A DNA stretch of 64,000 nt from Croceivirga sp. (GTDB lineage Bacteria > Bacteroidota > Bacteroidia > Flavobacteriales > Flavobacteriaceae): the NCBI GenBank assembly GCA_028281025.1, contig JANQKR010000049.1:92628-156627 (forward strand). The letters run 5' to 3'. A program made the position numbers and the translations under genes. Positions 48,962 to 57,596 of this stretch are shown piece after piece (the stretch's first letter is position 1; each line of letters starts with the position of its first letter). Below the pieces are notes generated by a model that saw only the letters and a program-made list of their open reading frames with translations, had not been told where the DNA came from and ran no database searches.

Positions 48962-50251
48962 ATGAAACATACATTACTGGTTTTAATCATTCCTTCGCTA
49001 TTGATTTCCTTAATGGGTTGCCAACAACCCGAAACCCAGGAAAAAGTGTTTTCCTTAGCCGATATAGAAAAAGTATATAAAGCCGCTCCAGAAAGTGTGC
49101 AGACCCGATGGATAAGTTCCGAAAACAAAAAAGGGGAAAAGGGCAAGGGTGGCATGACCAACAAGGGGGCCAAAGGTGATGCCTTTAGTATGATTGGCCC
49201 CGGGGACACGCTGGTCATCTTTGACCAAAAAGGACCTGGCATCATTACCAAAATATGGTCGGCAAATTCCTTTGGATGGAACAAGGAAAACAGACAAAAG
49301 ATGAGCATCAACATGTATTGGGACGGTGAGACCAAACCCGCTGTTTCCGCTCCTTTCATTGACTTTTTCGGGATTGGCCTTGGGCTTATGCGACCCTTTG
49401 AGAACAAATTCTTTTCCATGCCGGAAGGTCGTTCCTTCAACTGTGCCGTGCCTATGCCCTTCCGCAAATCGGGCAAAATCGAGATAGTAAATGAATCAGA
49501 AGATTTCATTATGTTTTATTATCAAGTGGATATGGTAAAACTGGACAAGTTGGAGGACGACGCCCTCTATTTTCATTCCTATTGGAACAGGGACACCACT
49601 ACCACCAAGGGAGTGGACTACACCATTTTGCCCAAAGTAAACGGGCGGGGCCGGTATTTGGGCACCAATATCGGGGTAATCGGAAACAAAAAGTACCAAG
49701 GCACGTGGTTCGGCGAGGGTGAAGTAAAGATTTATCTGGATGGCGACAGGGAATTTCCCACATTAGTTGGTACAGGGACTGAGGATTATATTGGTACGGG
49801 CTGGGGCCAGGGTGAATTTGACAACCGCATACAAGGCAGTACGGTTTCGAATAAAGAACACGATCTATATACCTTTTACCGTTTCCATAGTTATGACCCT
49901 GTGTACTTTCATGAGGATTGTAAGGTGACCATACAGCAGATAGGCAATACCAATACGGAGAATATGATCAAGCTTATCGAAAACGGGGCGGATATTTCAC
50001 CAGTTTGGTCCTATGTGCACGAAGATGGTTACGAGGCTGCCAAAAGGTATTTGGACATGGACAACCCGCCCAAAGCAACTGATGAGGATTTTCCCGGAAA
50101 TATCTCAAATAATTTTTATAGGAGCGATGATGTTTCGGCAACCGCTTATTTTTATCTGGACAAGCCTTCCTCAAATCTACCTTCTTTGCCTCCTTTGGAA
50201 CTTCGGATGAAGAATATTGTTGAAAAGGTATACGGAAAATTGGAAGAATGA
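48962..50251 (+). CDS. GH172 (DUF2961) lipoprotein, short form, copy 3
   Basis: Lipobox LMGC puts the Cys at residue 20. The protein is 429 aa, the size of single-module GH172 enzymes, with ENKKGEKGKGGMTNKGAKGD near the N-terminus, GPGIITKIW, NCAVPMPFRKSGKIEI, WFGEGEVKIYLDGD and GTGTEDYIGTGWG. The candidate catalytic pair is E252 and E274, one residue further apart than in the other copies because of an insertion in the loop between them. It lacks the extra C-terminal sandwich of copies 1 and 2. Closest in layout to characterised exo-alpha-D-arabinofuranosidases and the difructose-anhydride-forming enzyme. Precedes a GH29 gene by 57 bases, probably in one operon running to the sugar kinase. 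Confidence 0.92.
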   Translation: MKHTLLVLIIPSLLISLMGCQQPETQEKVFSLADIEKVYKAAPESVQTRWISSENKKGEKGKGGMTNKGAKGDAFSMIGPGDTLVIFDQKGPGIITKIWSANSFGWNKENRQKMSINMYWDGETKPAVSAPFIDFFGIGLGLMRPFENKFFSMPEGRSFNCAVPMPFRKSGKIEIVNESEDFIMFYYQVDMVKLDKLEDDALYFHSYWNRDTTTTKGVDYTILPKVNGRGRYLGTNIGVIGNKKYQGTWFGEGEVKIYLDGDREFPTLVGTGTEDYIGTGWGQGEFDNRIQGSTVSNKEHDLYTFYRFHSYDPVYFHEDCKVTIQQIGNTNTENMIKLIENGADISPVWSYVHEDGYEAAKRYLDMDNPPKATDEDFPGNISNNFYRSDDVSATAYFYLDKPSSNLPSLPPLELRMKNIVEKVYGKLEE

Positions 50252-50308
50252 TGTTGGTTGTTAGGTTGTTGGAAGACAGGCAATAAATCAAAAATCAATT
50301 ATAAATCA

Positions 50309-51766
50309 ATGTATGATTTTGTTCAAATCTTGGGTATAAAACGGCAACTATCCTTGGTATTTTTAGTGCTATTGGGCATAAGTTGCGTTCAAAACAAAAC
50401 AAAGAGGGAGGAGATTATCGAAGACGTCGAAGAAGCTCTAAAACCCCCTTACTATTTAAAAGGGTATGAGCATTATGGTCTGGAACCCCAAATTGATGGG
50501 GGCACCATCCGAGCGTCCAAAGCTGCCTATCAATGGTATCGCGATGCCACTTTTGGAATGTTCATCCATTGGGGGGTGTACAGTGTGGAGGGAAAGCACG
50601 AATGGGAAATGCAACGGAACAAGTGGCAGATTGATGACTATGAAGACTTGGCCCCCAAATTCAATCCCACTGAATTTGATGCCAAGGAATGGGTAAGCCT
50701 CGCCAAAGAGGCGGGGATGAGATACATGGTCATCACCTCCAAGCACCATGATGGATTTGCCCTTTGGGATACCCAACAGGGCGACTGGAACATCATGGAT
50801 CGCACACCTTACAAAAAGGACATCATCAAGGCGTTGGCCAAAGAATGCCAAAAACAGGGCATCGCCTTTGGACTGTACCATTCACACTTGGACTGGCACC
50901 ACCCGGAGTACTATCCACGCGGCTATACTTCCAAAGGCTGGGACAATGGCCGTCCCGATAGTGGTGATATTGACAAGTATCTCGACTATATGAACGCCCA
51001 GGTGGCCGAGCTCAGTAGCGGTGAGTACGGCCCCATTTCCAGCTGGTGGTTCGATGGGGTGTGGGACATTAAGGAAGGTGTGGACTGGCGCATGAAGGAA
51101 ACCTACGATATCATCCATAAAAATCTGCCGCATTCCATGATTGGAAACAACCGCTTTAGCGTACCCCAATTTGGCGAGGACTATCAGGTTTTTGAACGCT
51201 CATTGCCAGGGCACGACACATACGAGGCCAATACCAAAGAGGTTTCGGAATATCCTCTGGAATCTGCGGATACCATGAACAAGCATTGGGGCTATAATGC
51301 AAAAGACAAGGACTTTAAGAGTCCCAAACAATTGTTGCACTATCTGATACGTGCAGCGGGCATCAATGGCAACCTGTTGATGAACGTCGGGCCACCTCCT
51401 TCAGGAAAATTCCAACCCGAGGTCATCGAAAGACTTAAGGCCATCGGACAATGGAACCGAAAATATGGCGAAAGTGTGTTTAAGACCCGGGGCGGCCCAA
51501 TGGCAGAACAGACTTGGGGCGTAATGACCCAGGGCAAGGAGGGGGGCAAAACCTATCTACATATTTTGGATGACCCAAAAAAGAAATTCCTGGACATTCC
51601 CGTGACCGGCAAGGTTACTAAAGTAACGCTTTTTGATGGTGGGCAAGAGGTGCCGTTTACTCTAAACGGGCATCTGCAAATAGACCTTTCCGCAGTGGTG
51701 TTGGATGACATCGACACCTTATTGATTATAGAAAAAGAAGGAGAGCTTTTGCAGGTACAGCTGTAA
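50309..51766 (+). CDS. GH29 alpha-L-fucosidase, subfamily A type (lipoprotein)
   Basis: The start at 50309 leaves a short charged leader and lipobox LLGISC; the ATG at 50258 immediately after the GH172 stop is in frame but adds an unlikely hydrophilic leader. The barrel opens TFGMFIHWGVYSVEGKHEW and continues ITSKHHDGFALWDTQ. SSWWFDGVWD has the nucleophile at D249, and FERSLPGHD has a probable acid/base at E296, the arrangement of broad-specificity GH29-A enzymes. AAGINGNLLMNVGPPP follows, then a C-terminal sandwich. It is 485 aa. It lies 9 bases before the decayed TIM-barrel gene and upstream of the sugar uptake genes, as expected for a gene feeding a released sugar into the cell. Confidence 0.93.
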   Translation: MYDFVQILGIKRQLSLVFLVLLGISCVQNKTKREEIIEDVEEALKPPYYLKGYEHYGLEPQIDGGTIRASKAAYQWYRDATFGMFIHWGVYSVEGKHEWEMQRNKWQIDDYEDLAPKFNPTEFDAKEWVSLAKEAGMRYMVITSKHHDGFALWDTQQGDWNIMDRTPYKKDIIKALAKECQKQGIAFGLYHSHLDWHHPEYYPRGYTSKGWDNGRPDSGDIDKYLDYMNAQVAELSSGEYGPISSWWFDGVWDIKEGVDWRMKETYDIIHKNLPHSMIGNNRFSVPQFGEDYQVFERSLPGHDTYEANTKEVSEYPLESADTMNKHWGYNAKDKDFKSPKQLLHYLIRAAGINGNLLMNVGPPPSGKFQPEVIERLKAIGQWNRKYGESVFKTRGGPMAEQTWGVMTQGKEGGKTYLHILDDPKKKFLDIPVTGKVTKVTLFDGGQEVPFTLNGHLQIDLSAVVLDDIDTLLIIEKEGELLQVQL

Positions 51767-51775
51767 TCATTCAAT

Positions 51776-52742
51776 ATGCAACCTAAAATCAAAGCCTTCA
51801 CCCTTAGATGCGTCCCGATCTTTTTTTGCTTTTTGCAAATTTTCGGGCAAGAACTACCCGAATTCCGTACAAAAGAAGGCAGCAGACAGATACATCTAGA
51901 TTTCCACACCTCAGAGGCACTTGAAAACATAGGAAGTAAATTCGACAAAAAACAATTTCAAGAAACTTTGAAAGCGGGGCATGTAAACTCGATCAACATT
52001 TTTGCCAAGGGTCACCATGGCGGGTCATACTACCCTACCAAGGTGGGCAAACAGCACCCCAACCTCGATTTTGACCTTCTAAAAGCGCAGATAGAAGCTT
52101 GCCATGAAATAGGGGTGATGGTACAGGCCTACTATACCATTGGTTGGTCGGTAAAAGATGCCGAAGACCATCCAGACTGGGTGTTCCTTGATAAAAACAG
52201 AAAAGACCGTTATACCGAGGAAAAAGCTGCTGCCAACCCTTCTGATCCTATGGGATGGGGATGGCCCGTACTTTTTCCCGAAGTACCCTATCTCGATCTT
52301 ATCCTTGAGCAGACCGAAGAACTCGTCAAGAACTACGATTTGGATGGGATTTGGTACGACATCATTCCTTTGGGCAGCCCCAATTACAATTATTGGAGCA
52401 AAAAAGACATGGAGGCTTTCAATAGTTTGGATATTGAGCCTATGGTAAAAGTGGAACTCCCCAGTTTGGGACGCATTAACCTGTTGCACCAAACTGAACA
52501 CAAACGGTATGTACTGCATTTGCTCTATGCTTCGCCCATACAACGGGGAAGCGTCCGGGTGATAGAGGATTTGGTGCCACTTTACAACGCACCCGTAACA
52601 TTTGACCTGGACAAAAACATAAAAAAAAAAATATACCGTGCCCAATAAGGAAGAATTGGATTATACTCTAGACTCGGGCAAGTTGAAATTAAAGGTGCCT
52701 GAATTTACAGGACATATTGCTGTAGTGGTCGAATATGAATAG
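51776..52742 (+). pseudogene. Internally deleted and frameshifted TIM-barrel glycoside hydrolase-like gene
   Basis: The first 220 or so residues (SRQIHLDFHTSEALENIGSK, GHVNSINIFAKGHHG, HPNLDFDLLKAQIEACHEIG, DLDGIWYDI) are the N-terminal half of a barrel found in Bacteroidota glycosidase-like proteins of about 650 residues. The text then jumps to what belongs at the far C-terminus (GRINLLHQTEHKRYVLHLLYASP, VIEDLVPLYNAPV), so roughly 300-400 residues appear deleted in frame. An 11-A tract at 52621-52631 then shifts the frame: as written translation stops at 52648, but removing one A restores YTVPNKEELDYTLDSGKLK and a further 32 codons to the stop at 52742. Likely inactive. Length and loss are judged from memory of the family. 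Confidence 0.65.
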
Positions 52743-52844
52743 TGTCTTAATGTGGAGCATTCGAGTTGGACCTAAGTTTCAAAATGGCCGTGATTTTTTT
52801 GCAATTAAATAGGAATTAAAAATTAAAACTGAATATTCTATTTT

Positions 52845-54194
52845 ATGAATACCAAAGTTAAACCCAAAGTAGTTGACCCTAGATTACTCCTGCCATTCAT
52901 TGCTGTTACCTCCCTCTTTTTTCTTTGGGGATTTCCCAACGATTTGACCAACCCAATGGTGGAGGTGTTCAAAAATGTGTTGGACATATCCAATGTAAAG
53001 GCTTCCTATGTGCAATTGGCCTTTTATGGGGGCTATGGCACCATGGCCATACCTGCCGCACTCTATATTAGAAAATACAGTTATAAGTCGGGCATTGTCC
53101 TTGGGCTGTTCTTGTTTGCCACAGGTTCCCTATTGATGTTTCCTTCGGCAAAATTGGTCAACTACGACCTGTTTTTGGTTTCGCTTTATGTATTGACGTT
53201 TGGGCTGGCATTTTTGGAGACCACGGCAAACCCTATGGTATTGGAATTGGGCGACCCCAGAACGGCCACGCAGCGGCTTAACCTTTCCCAAGCTTTTAAC
53301 CCTATGGGGGCACTGGCCGGGCAATTGGTGGCCAGGCTTTTTGTGGTGGATCGGTTGGAGACCAAAATCGGGGCAGATTCCTCATCGACTGCTGCTAATC
53401 TTTCGCCGGAACAAAAGCAACAAATCATTGAGCATGATATGGGCATCATCAGTACACCCTATATCATTCTTGGGTTTGTGGTAGTGGCCATTTTGATTGC
53501 CTTTGTTCTAATGAAAATAGACAATGACCGTCCCAACGAAAAATCGTTAGACTTAAAGGAAACCGTTAAAAAACTGTTTTCTAACAAAAACTATTACGAG
53601 GGGGTATTGGCACAGTTCTTCTATGTAGCCTGCCAGATTATGGTGTGGACCTTCATTTATCAATATGTGACCAATCTTAACGAGTCGCGTTCGGCCGATA
53701 ACCAGCTCAACGCGGTGGTTTACGTGGCTGCCTCAACAATTTTGTTCTTGACTGCAAGATGGATATGTACATTCTTGATTCGGTATATCAATTCAGCCAA
53801 ACTCATGCTGATTTTTGCTTTTTTGGGTATTGGATTTGCTACAGGTGCTATCCTAATCAACGGAATGTTAGGGCTTTATTGTCTTGTAGGGGTGTCCTTT
53901 GCCATGAGCCTTATGTTCCCAACTATATACGGTATTGCCCTAAAGGATATGGGTGACGAGGCCAAATTGGGTTCCGCCGGATTGATTTTGGGTATTGTAG
54001 GAGGGGCCTTGATGCCTCCGATACAGGGACGCATCATTGATATGGGGGGTACTGGTCTTAGCGACTTAAAAATATTAGGCTTTATACCAGAGGTTAATTT
54101 TTCATTTATCCTACCACTGGTTTGTTTGGTGCTTGTCGCCGTCTATGCCTTTAGATCTTTGAATCGTGAAAAAAAAGAAATACAATCTGTTTAA
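52845..54194 (+). CDS. fucP: FucP-type sugar:proton symporter (L-fucose/D-arabinose permease family)
   Basis: At 449 aa with about 12 membrane segments this is a major facilitator of the FucP family. The hallmark acidic residues are in place: D33 in FLWGFPNDLTNPMV and E125 in AFLETTANPMVLELG, matching the substrate and proton-coupling positions D46 and E135 known from E. coli FucP. Other family blocks are YGGYGTMAIPAALY and LNLSQAFNPMGA. E. coli FucP takes up L-fucose and also D-arabinose and L-galactose. It heads a tight run with the isomerase (15 bases) and kinase (4 bases), so it surely supplies their substrate. Inner membrane. Which pentose or deoxyhexose it prefers here is not readable. 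Confidence 0.92.
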   Translation: MNTKVKPKVVDPRLLLPFIAVTSLFFLWGFPNDLTNPMVEVFKNVLDISNVKASYVQLAFYGGYGTMAIPAALYIRKYSYKSGIVLGLFLFATGSLLMFPSAKLVNYDLFLVSLYVLTFGLAFLETTANPMVLELGDPRTATQRLNLSQAFNPMGALAGQLVARLFVVDRLETKIGADSSSTAANLSPEQKQQIIEHDMGIISTPYIILGFVVVAILIAFVLMKIDNDRPNEKSLDLKETVKKLFSNKNYYEGVLAQFFYVACQIMVWTFIYQYVTNLNESRSADNQLNAVVYVAASTILFLTARWICTFLIRYINSAKLMLIFAFLGIGFATGAILINGMLGLYCLVGVSFAMSLMFPTIYGIALKDMGDEAKLGSAGLILGIVGGALMPPIQGRIIDMGGTGLSDLKILGFIPEVNFSFILPLVCLVLVAVYAFRSLNREKKEIQSV

Positions 54195-54209
54195 ACCATA
54201 GTTAAGAAA

Positions 54210-55913
54210 ATGTCTGCAACAAAACTGAATACTGTTGAAAATGAAAAGAATGGCTTACCTGTTATTGGGGTTTTTGCAACTTGCGACCCAAGAATAGATG
54301 CCGATGCCCGTATACGGGCAGCCAATATTGTAAAAATGGCAGCCAATCAAATATCAGGGGAAGTATATACCCCCTCCAAGCAAAATGTTCCCGTGGTGTA
54401 TAGCGATTTACTCGTAGATGGTGAAAAGCAGGCCGATGCCGTAGCGGCACAATTTAAATCGGCCGGAGTCAATATCATTGTTTGCGTTCCGGACACTTGG
54501 GCTTTTCCACAATTAACGGTCATGTCACTCTTGGCACATTTCCCATCCGATACGCCCTTTAACTTTACCACGGGTAACAGTGGTCCACGCCCTGGGGTAG
54601 TCTTTACCCATGCCACTAATGGTGCTTTGGCCCAATCGGGAAGATTGGCGCACATCAATGTGGGCAATTGGGCAGATACCGGATTGAATCCCGTAATGTC
54701 TTCCGAAACCAAAGCCAACCTCATTGATTGGTGCTACGCCGCTGCAACCATCCAAGGTCTAAAAGGCAAACGTGTGGTGGTGTTTGGACACGACTCCATG
54801 GGTATGGAAACTGCCTTGCCCCATGTTGCGGCCACACGCAACCAGCTTGGGTTGGAGATTACCCGTTTGGACATGAAGCTGTTGGCCGATATGTTGCAAA
54901 AAGAGGCGTACGACAAGGAAGAACTCAAACATATACGCAGCTGGCTGGAAACAGGCTCTGCGGGCATAGAACTACCGGACGATACCGATAGTAGCAATCT
55001 GGACAAAAGTTTGGCCCTTTACCTTATTGTAAGGGATTTGATGAAGGAATTGAACGCCGTCGGTGGTGGCTTTATGAGCCAGCTGGAATGGGGCTCCGAT
55101 GCCCGGGGAATTCCCTTGCCCGTGGCCGATATCATGGAATCCCTGTTCAATTCGACATTTGACCATAACGGTCCCAAAGAGGTAATTCCCTATGCTACGG
55201 AGGCCGATGTGCAAGCTTTGCTCACCCAATTGTTTATGACTTGGCTTTCGGGAGGTAACCCACCTTTGTTCATGGACTTTAGAAAAGTTTGGGAACCCGA
55301 TGAAATTGCCACTTTTGCCCAGGAAAACAACATTACCCTTAATGGGGATACCGAATGGGAACAACGCGGCTTTGTCGATGGGGTCAACTCCGGCTCAGCC
55401 TCTTTTGATTGGGCCGCGCTGCCGGGCACCGACCCCAAGGAGATTCTTTCCAAAATAGCCTTCCCCAAGGCGGTGGATTATTTCTCCTATTTAGGAAATT
55501 CCACTCACTTTATTTCCCCAGAGGGCATTGAAGGTATAGCCGCCCGTTTGGCCTATAGCTCGCTCTCTGGCATGTTCTCCATGGTTTGGGACGAGGCGAA
55601 AACGGTATTGCCGCCCGCCGAACTGGCACGGGCTGTTTGCCAGACCGCCAATCCTACTTGGCCGCATACCTTTGTAGTGCCCAAGCATGCCAGCATGAAC
55701 GAATACAAGCACTATGCGCCGGCTAACCATTTTCACATGACTTGGAACCTAAAACGGGCCCGATTACAGTTTTGGATGGATATGGCCAATGTACTGTCTG
55801 TAGCTCCTTGGGCCGCCAAACCCAGGTATGAGGAAGGTGTAGATAGGCCAATACCCTTGTTGTACATAATCAATGGAGGGGAGGACCAAGCCAAATTGAT
55901 GCAAAAAAAATAG
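54210..55913 (+). CDS. fucI: FucI-family L-fucose/D-arabinose isomerase
   Basis: The protein (567 aa; E. coli FucI 591) shows the three-domain FucI architecture. An N-terminal Rossmann-like part (VIGVFATCDPRIDADARIRAAN; NIIVCVPDTWAFPQL) leads to GKRVVVFGHDSMGMETALP, then the active-site half YATEADVQALLTQLFMTWLSGG followed by LFMDFRKVW. The Glu of ATEAD and Asp of FMDF correspond to the Mn ligands E337 and D361 of E. coli FucI, and a His in NHFHMTWN is a candidate for the third. The family interconverts L-fucose/L-fuculose and D-arabinose/D-ribulose. The next gene is a ribulokinase, not a fuculokinase, which favours D-arabinose as the true substrate here. Sequence is diverged from the classical enzyme, so I keep both substrates open. 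Confidence 0.85.
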   Translation: MSATKLNTVENEKNGLPVIGVFATCDPRIDADARIRAANIVKMAANQISGEVYTPSKQNVPVVYSDLLVDGEKQADAVAAQFKSAGVNIIVCVPDTWAFPQLTVMSLLAHFPSDTPFNFTTGNSGPRPGVVFTHATNGALAQSGRLAHINVGNWADTGLNPVMSSETKANLIDWCYAAATIQGLKGKRVVVFGHDSMGMETALPHVAATRNQLGLEITRLDMKLLADMLQKEAYDKEELKHIRSWLETGSAGIELPDDTDSSNLDKSLALYLIVRDLMKELNAVGGGFMSQLEWGSDARGIPLPVADIMESLFNSTFDHNGPKEVIPYATEADVQALLTQLFMTWLSGGNPPLFMDFRKVWEPDEIATFAQENNITLNGDTEWEQRGFVDGVNSGSASFDWAALPGTDPKEILSKIAFPKAVDYFSYLGNSTHFISPEGIEGIAARLAYSSLSGMFSMVWDEAKTVLPPAELARAVCQTANPTWPHTFVVPKHASMNEYKHYAPANHFHMTWNLKRARLQFWMDMANVLSVAPWAAKPRYEEGVDRPIPLLYIINGGEDQAKLMQKK

Positions 55914-55917
55914 GGGT

Positions 55918-57591
55918 ATGGAGTTTTCACTAGGACTCGATTTTGGAACCAGTGCCGCACGGGCGATACTTTTGAACATACAGACTGGTGAAATGATGGC
56001 AAGTGGGTCGTCCACATACGAGGGCGGTAACAATGGTATTTTTACCGATGCACAACAACCACTTCTGGCACGCCAATCGCCAACAGCTTATATGAATGCA
56101 CTGGAAAGGGCTACCAAAATAGCAATGGCCCAATTCACTGAAAAAGGGCTGGATCTAACGAGCATTGTGGGTATTGGGGTAGATGCTACAGGTTCCACCC
56201 CCATTCCCGTAAAACAAAACCTACAGCCACTTGAGGCCCTTCCAGAATTTAAGGAAAACCTAAATGCCTACGCCTGGCTTTGGAAAGACCACACCGCTGT
56301 GGAAGAGGCCCTGGCCATTACCCAAAAAGCGGCGGAACTGCGCCCAGAATATTTGGCGAAATGTGGGGGTACCTATTCTTCGGAATGGTTTTGGTCAAAA
56401 ATTTGGCATTGTCTAAATGCCGATCCAACGGTGTTTGGTGCCGCGGACAGTTGGTTGGAGCAATCCGATTTTATTCCGGCCACCCTATCGGGCATTGCTG
56501 ATGTATCACAGGTAAAGCGGAACATTTGTGCCGCTGGGCATAAGGCCATGTATGCCGATGCATGGGATGGATTGCCGGATAAGGAGTTTCTTGGGGCACT
56601 GGATCCCAAATTGGCCGACCTAAGGGATAGGCTTTACAATAGGGCATATGCCTTTGAGGAAATCATGGGATACCTGTCCGCCGAGTGGGCCGAACGTCTG
56701 GACCTACCACAAGGAATTCCCATTGCTGTTGGGGCCCTGGACGCCCATGTGGGAGCTATAGGGGCCGGAGTGGGCCAAGGAAAATTCGTAAAAATCATCG
56801 GGACCTCTACCTGCGATATCATGGCTTTTCCCATGGAGCAGGCCCCAAAGGATTTTTACGGCGTAGCCGGTATTGTGGAAGGCTCTGTATTGCCAGGCCA
56901 TATTGGTATTGAAGCTGGGCAGGCCGCCGTCGGAGACCTCTTGAACTGGTGGGTACAACAGGTGTTGGGAAAGGATTCTGGCTATCATGCCGTTTTGACT
57001 GAACAAGCCTCGGCCTTAAAAGCGGGTGAAAGCGGACTGCTCGCCCTGGATTGGAACAATGGCAACCGTAACATTCTTGGTGACCAACAGCTTAGTGGAC
57101 TCATCCTTGGACAGACCTTGGCCACTAAGGATTACGAAATTTATCGCACCTTGATCGAGGCCACCGCTTTTGGCGCGCTTAAAATCATAAAATTGGTAGA
57201 AGCCCAAGGAGTGGAAATCAATGAAGTAATCGCCACGGGGGGCATCGGACATAAGAATGAGCTCTTTATGCAGCTCTATGCCGACATTTTGGGCTGTACG
57301 CTAAAGCTGGTGGATAATCCGGAAACTGTTGCGGTTGGGGCCGCCATCATGGGGGCGGTGGCCGCCAAAAAAGGAGGCGAAGGCTTTGAAAGCATTGAGA
57401 AGGTGCTAGACCGATTGTCCGTTGCCGCCAGCAAAAGCTATGAACCCAATAAAGGGTCGCATCAGGTATATCAAAAATTATTTTGCTTGTACAGTACCCT
57501 TCATGATGCCTTTGGATACGACCAGGAAGCCAACCTGTATGTAGTAATGAAAGAACTGACTCAACTAAAAATAGCATCCAATAAAAACTAG
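55918..57591 (+). CDS. araB: AraB-type ribulokinase (FGGY kinase)
   Basis: The start is 5 bases after the isomerase stop. At 557 aa it matches AraB (E. coli 566 aa), not the shorter fuculokinase/rhamnulokinase branch. It begins with the phosphate-binding GLDFGTSAARAIL, then VGIGVDATGSTPIPV, AWLWKDHTAVEEA and AVGALDAHVGAIGAGVG. KIIGTSTCDI, GIEAGQAAVGDLLNWWV, LLALDWNNGNRN, LSGLILGQTL, IYRTLIEATAFGALKII and ATGGIGHKNELFMQLYADILG are all signature AraB blocks. AraB phosphorylates ribulose (L- and, at least in the E. coli enzyme, D-) at O5. Coupled to the FucI-family isomerase it would give D-ribulose 5-phosphate directly, entering the pentose phosphate pathway without an aldolase. Confidence 0.88.
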   Translation: MEFSLGLDFGTSAARAILLNIQTGEMMASGSSTYEGGNNGIFTDAQQPLLARQSPTAYMNALERATKIAMAQFTEKGLDLTSIVGIGVDATGSTPIPVKQNLQPLEALPEFKENLNAYAWLWKDHTAVEEALAITQKAAELRPEYLAKCGGTYSSEWFWSKIWHCLNADPTVFGAADSWLEQSDFIPATLSGIADVSQVKRNICAAGHKAMYADAWDGLPDKEFLGALDPKLADLRDRLYNRAYAFEEIMGYLSAEWAERLDLPQGIPIAVGALDAHVGAIGAGVGQGKFVKIIGTSTCDIMAFPMEQAPKDFYGVAGIVEGSVLPGHIGIEAGQAAVGDLLNWWVQQVLGKDSGYHAVLTEQASALKAGESGLLALDWNNGNRNILGDQQLSGLILGQTLATKDYEIYRTLIEATAFGALKIIKLVEAQGVEINEVIATGGIGHKNELFMQLYADILGCTLKLVDNPETVAVGAAIMGAVAAKKGGEGFESIEKVLDRLSVAASKSYEPNKGSHQVYQKLFCLYSTLHDAFGYDQEANLYVVMKELTQLKIASNKN

Positions 57592-57596
57592 ACCAG

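Noticed and set aside
55918..57591. Calling the kinase an L-fuculokinase (FucK) because of the FucP/FucI neighbours
   Set aside because: The length and blocks such as GIEAGQAAVGDLLNWW and LALDWNNGNR are those of AraB-type ribulokinase; the FucK branch is shorter and lacks them.
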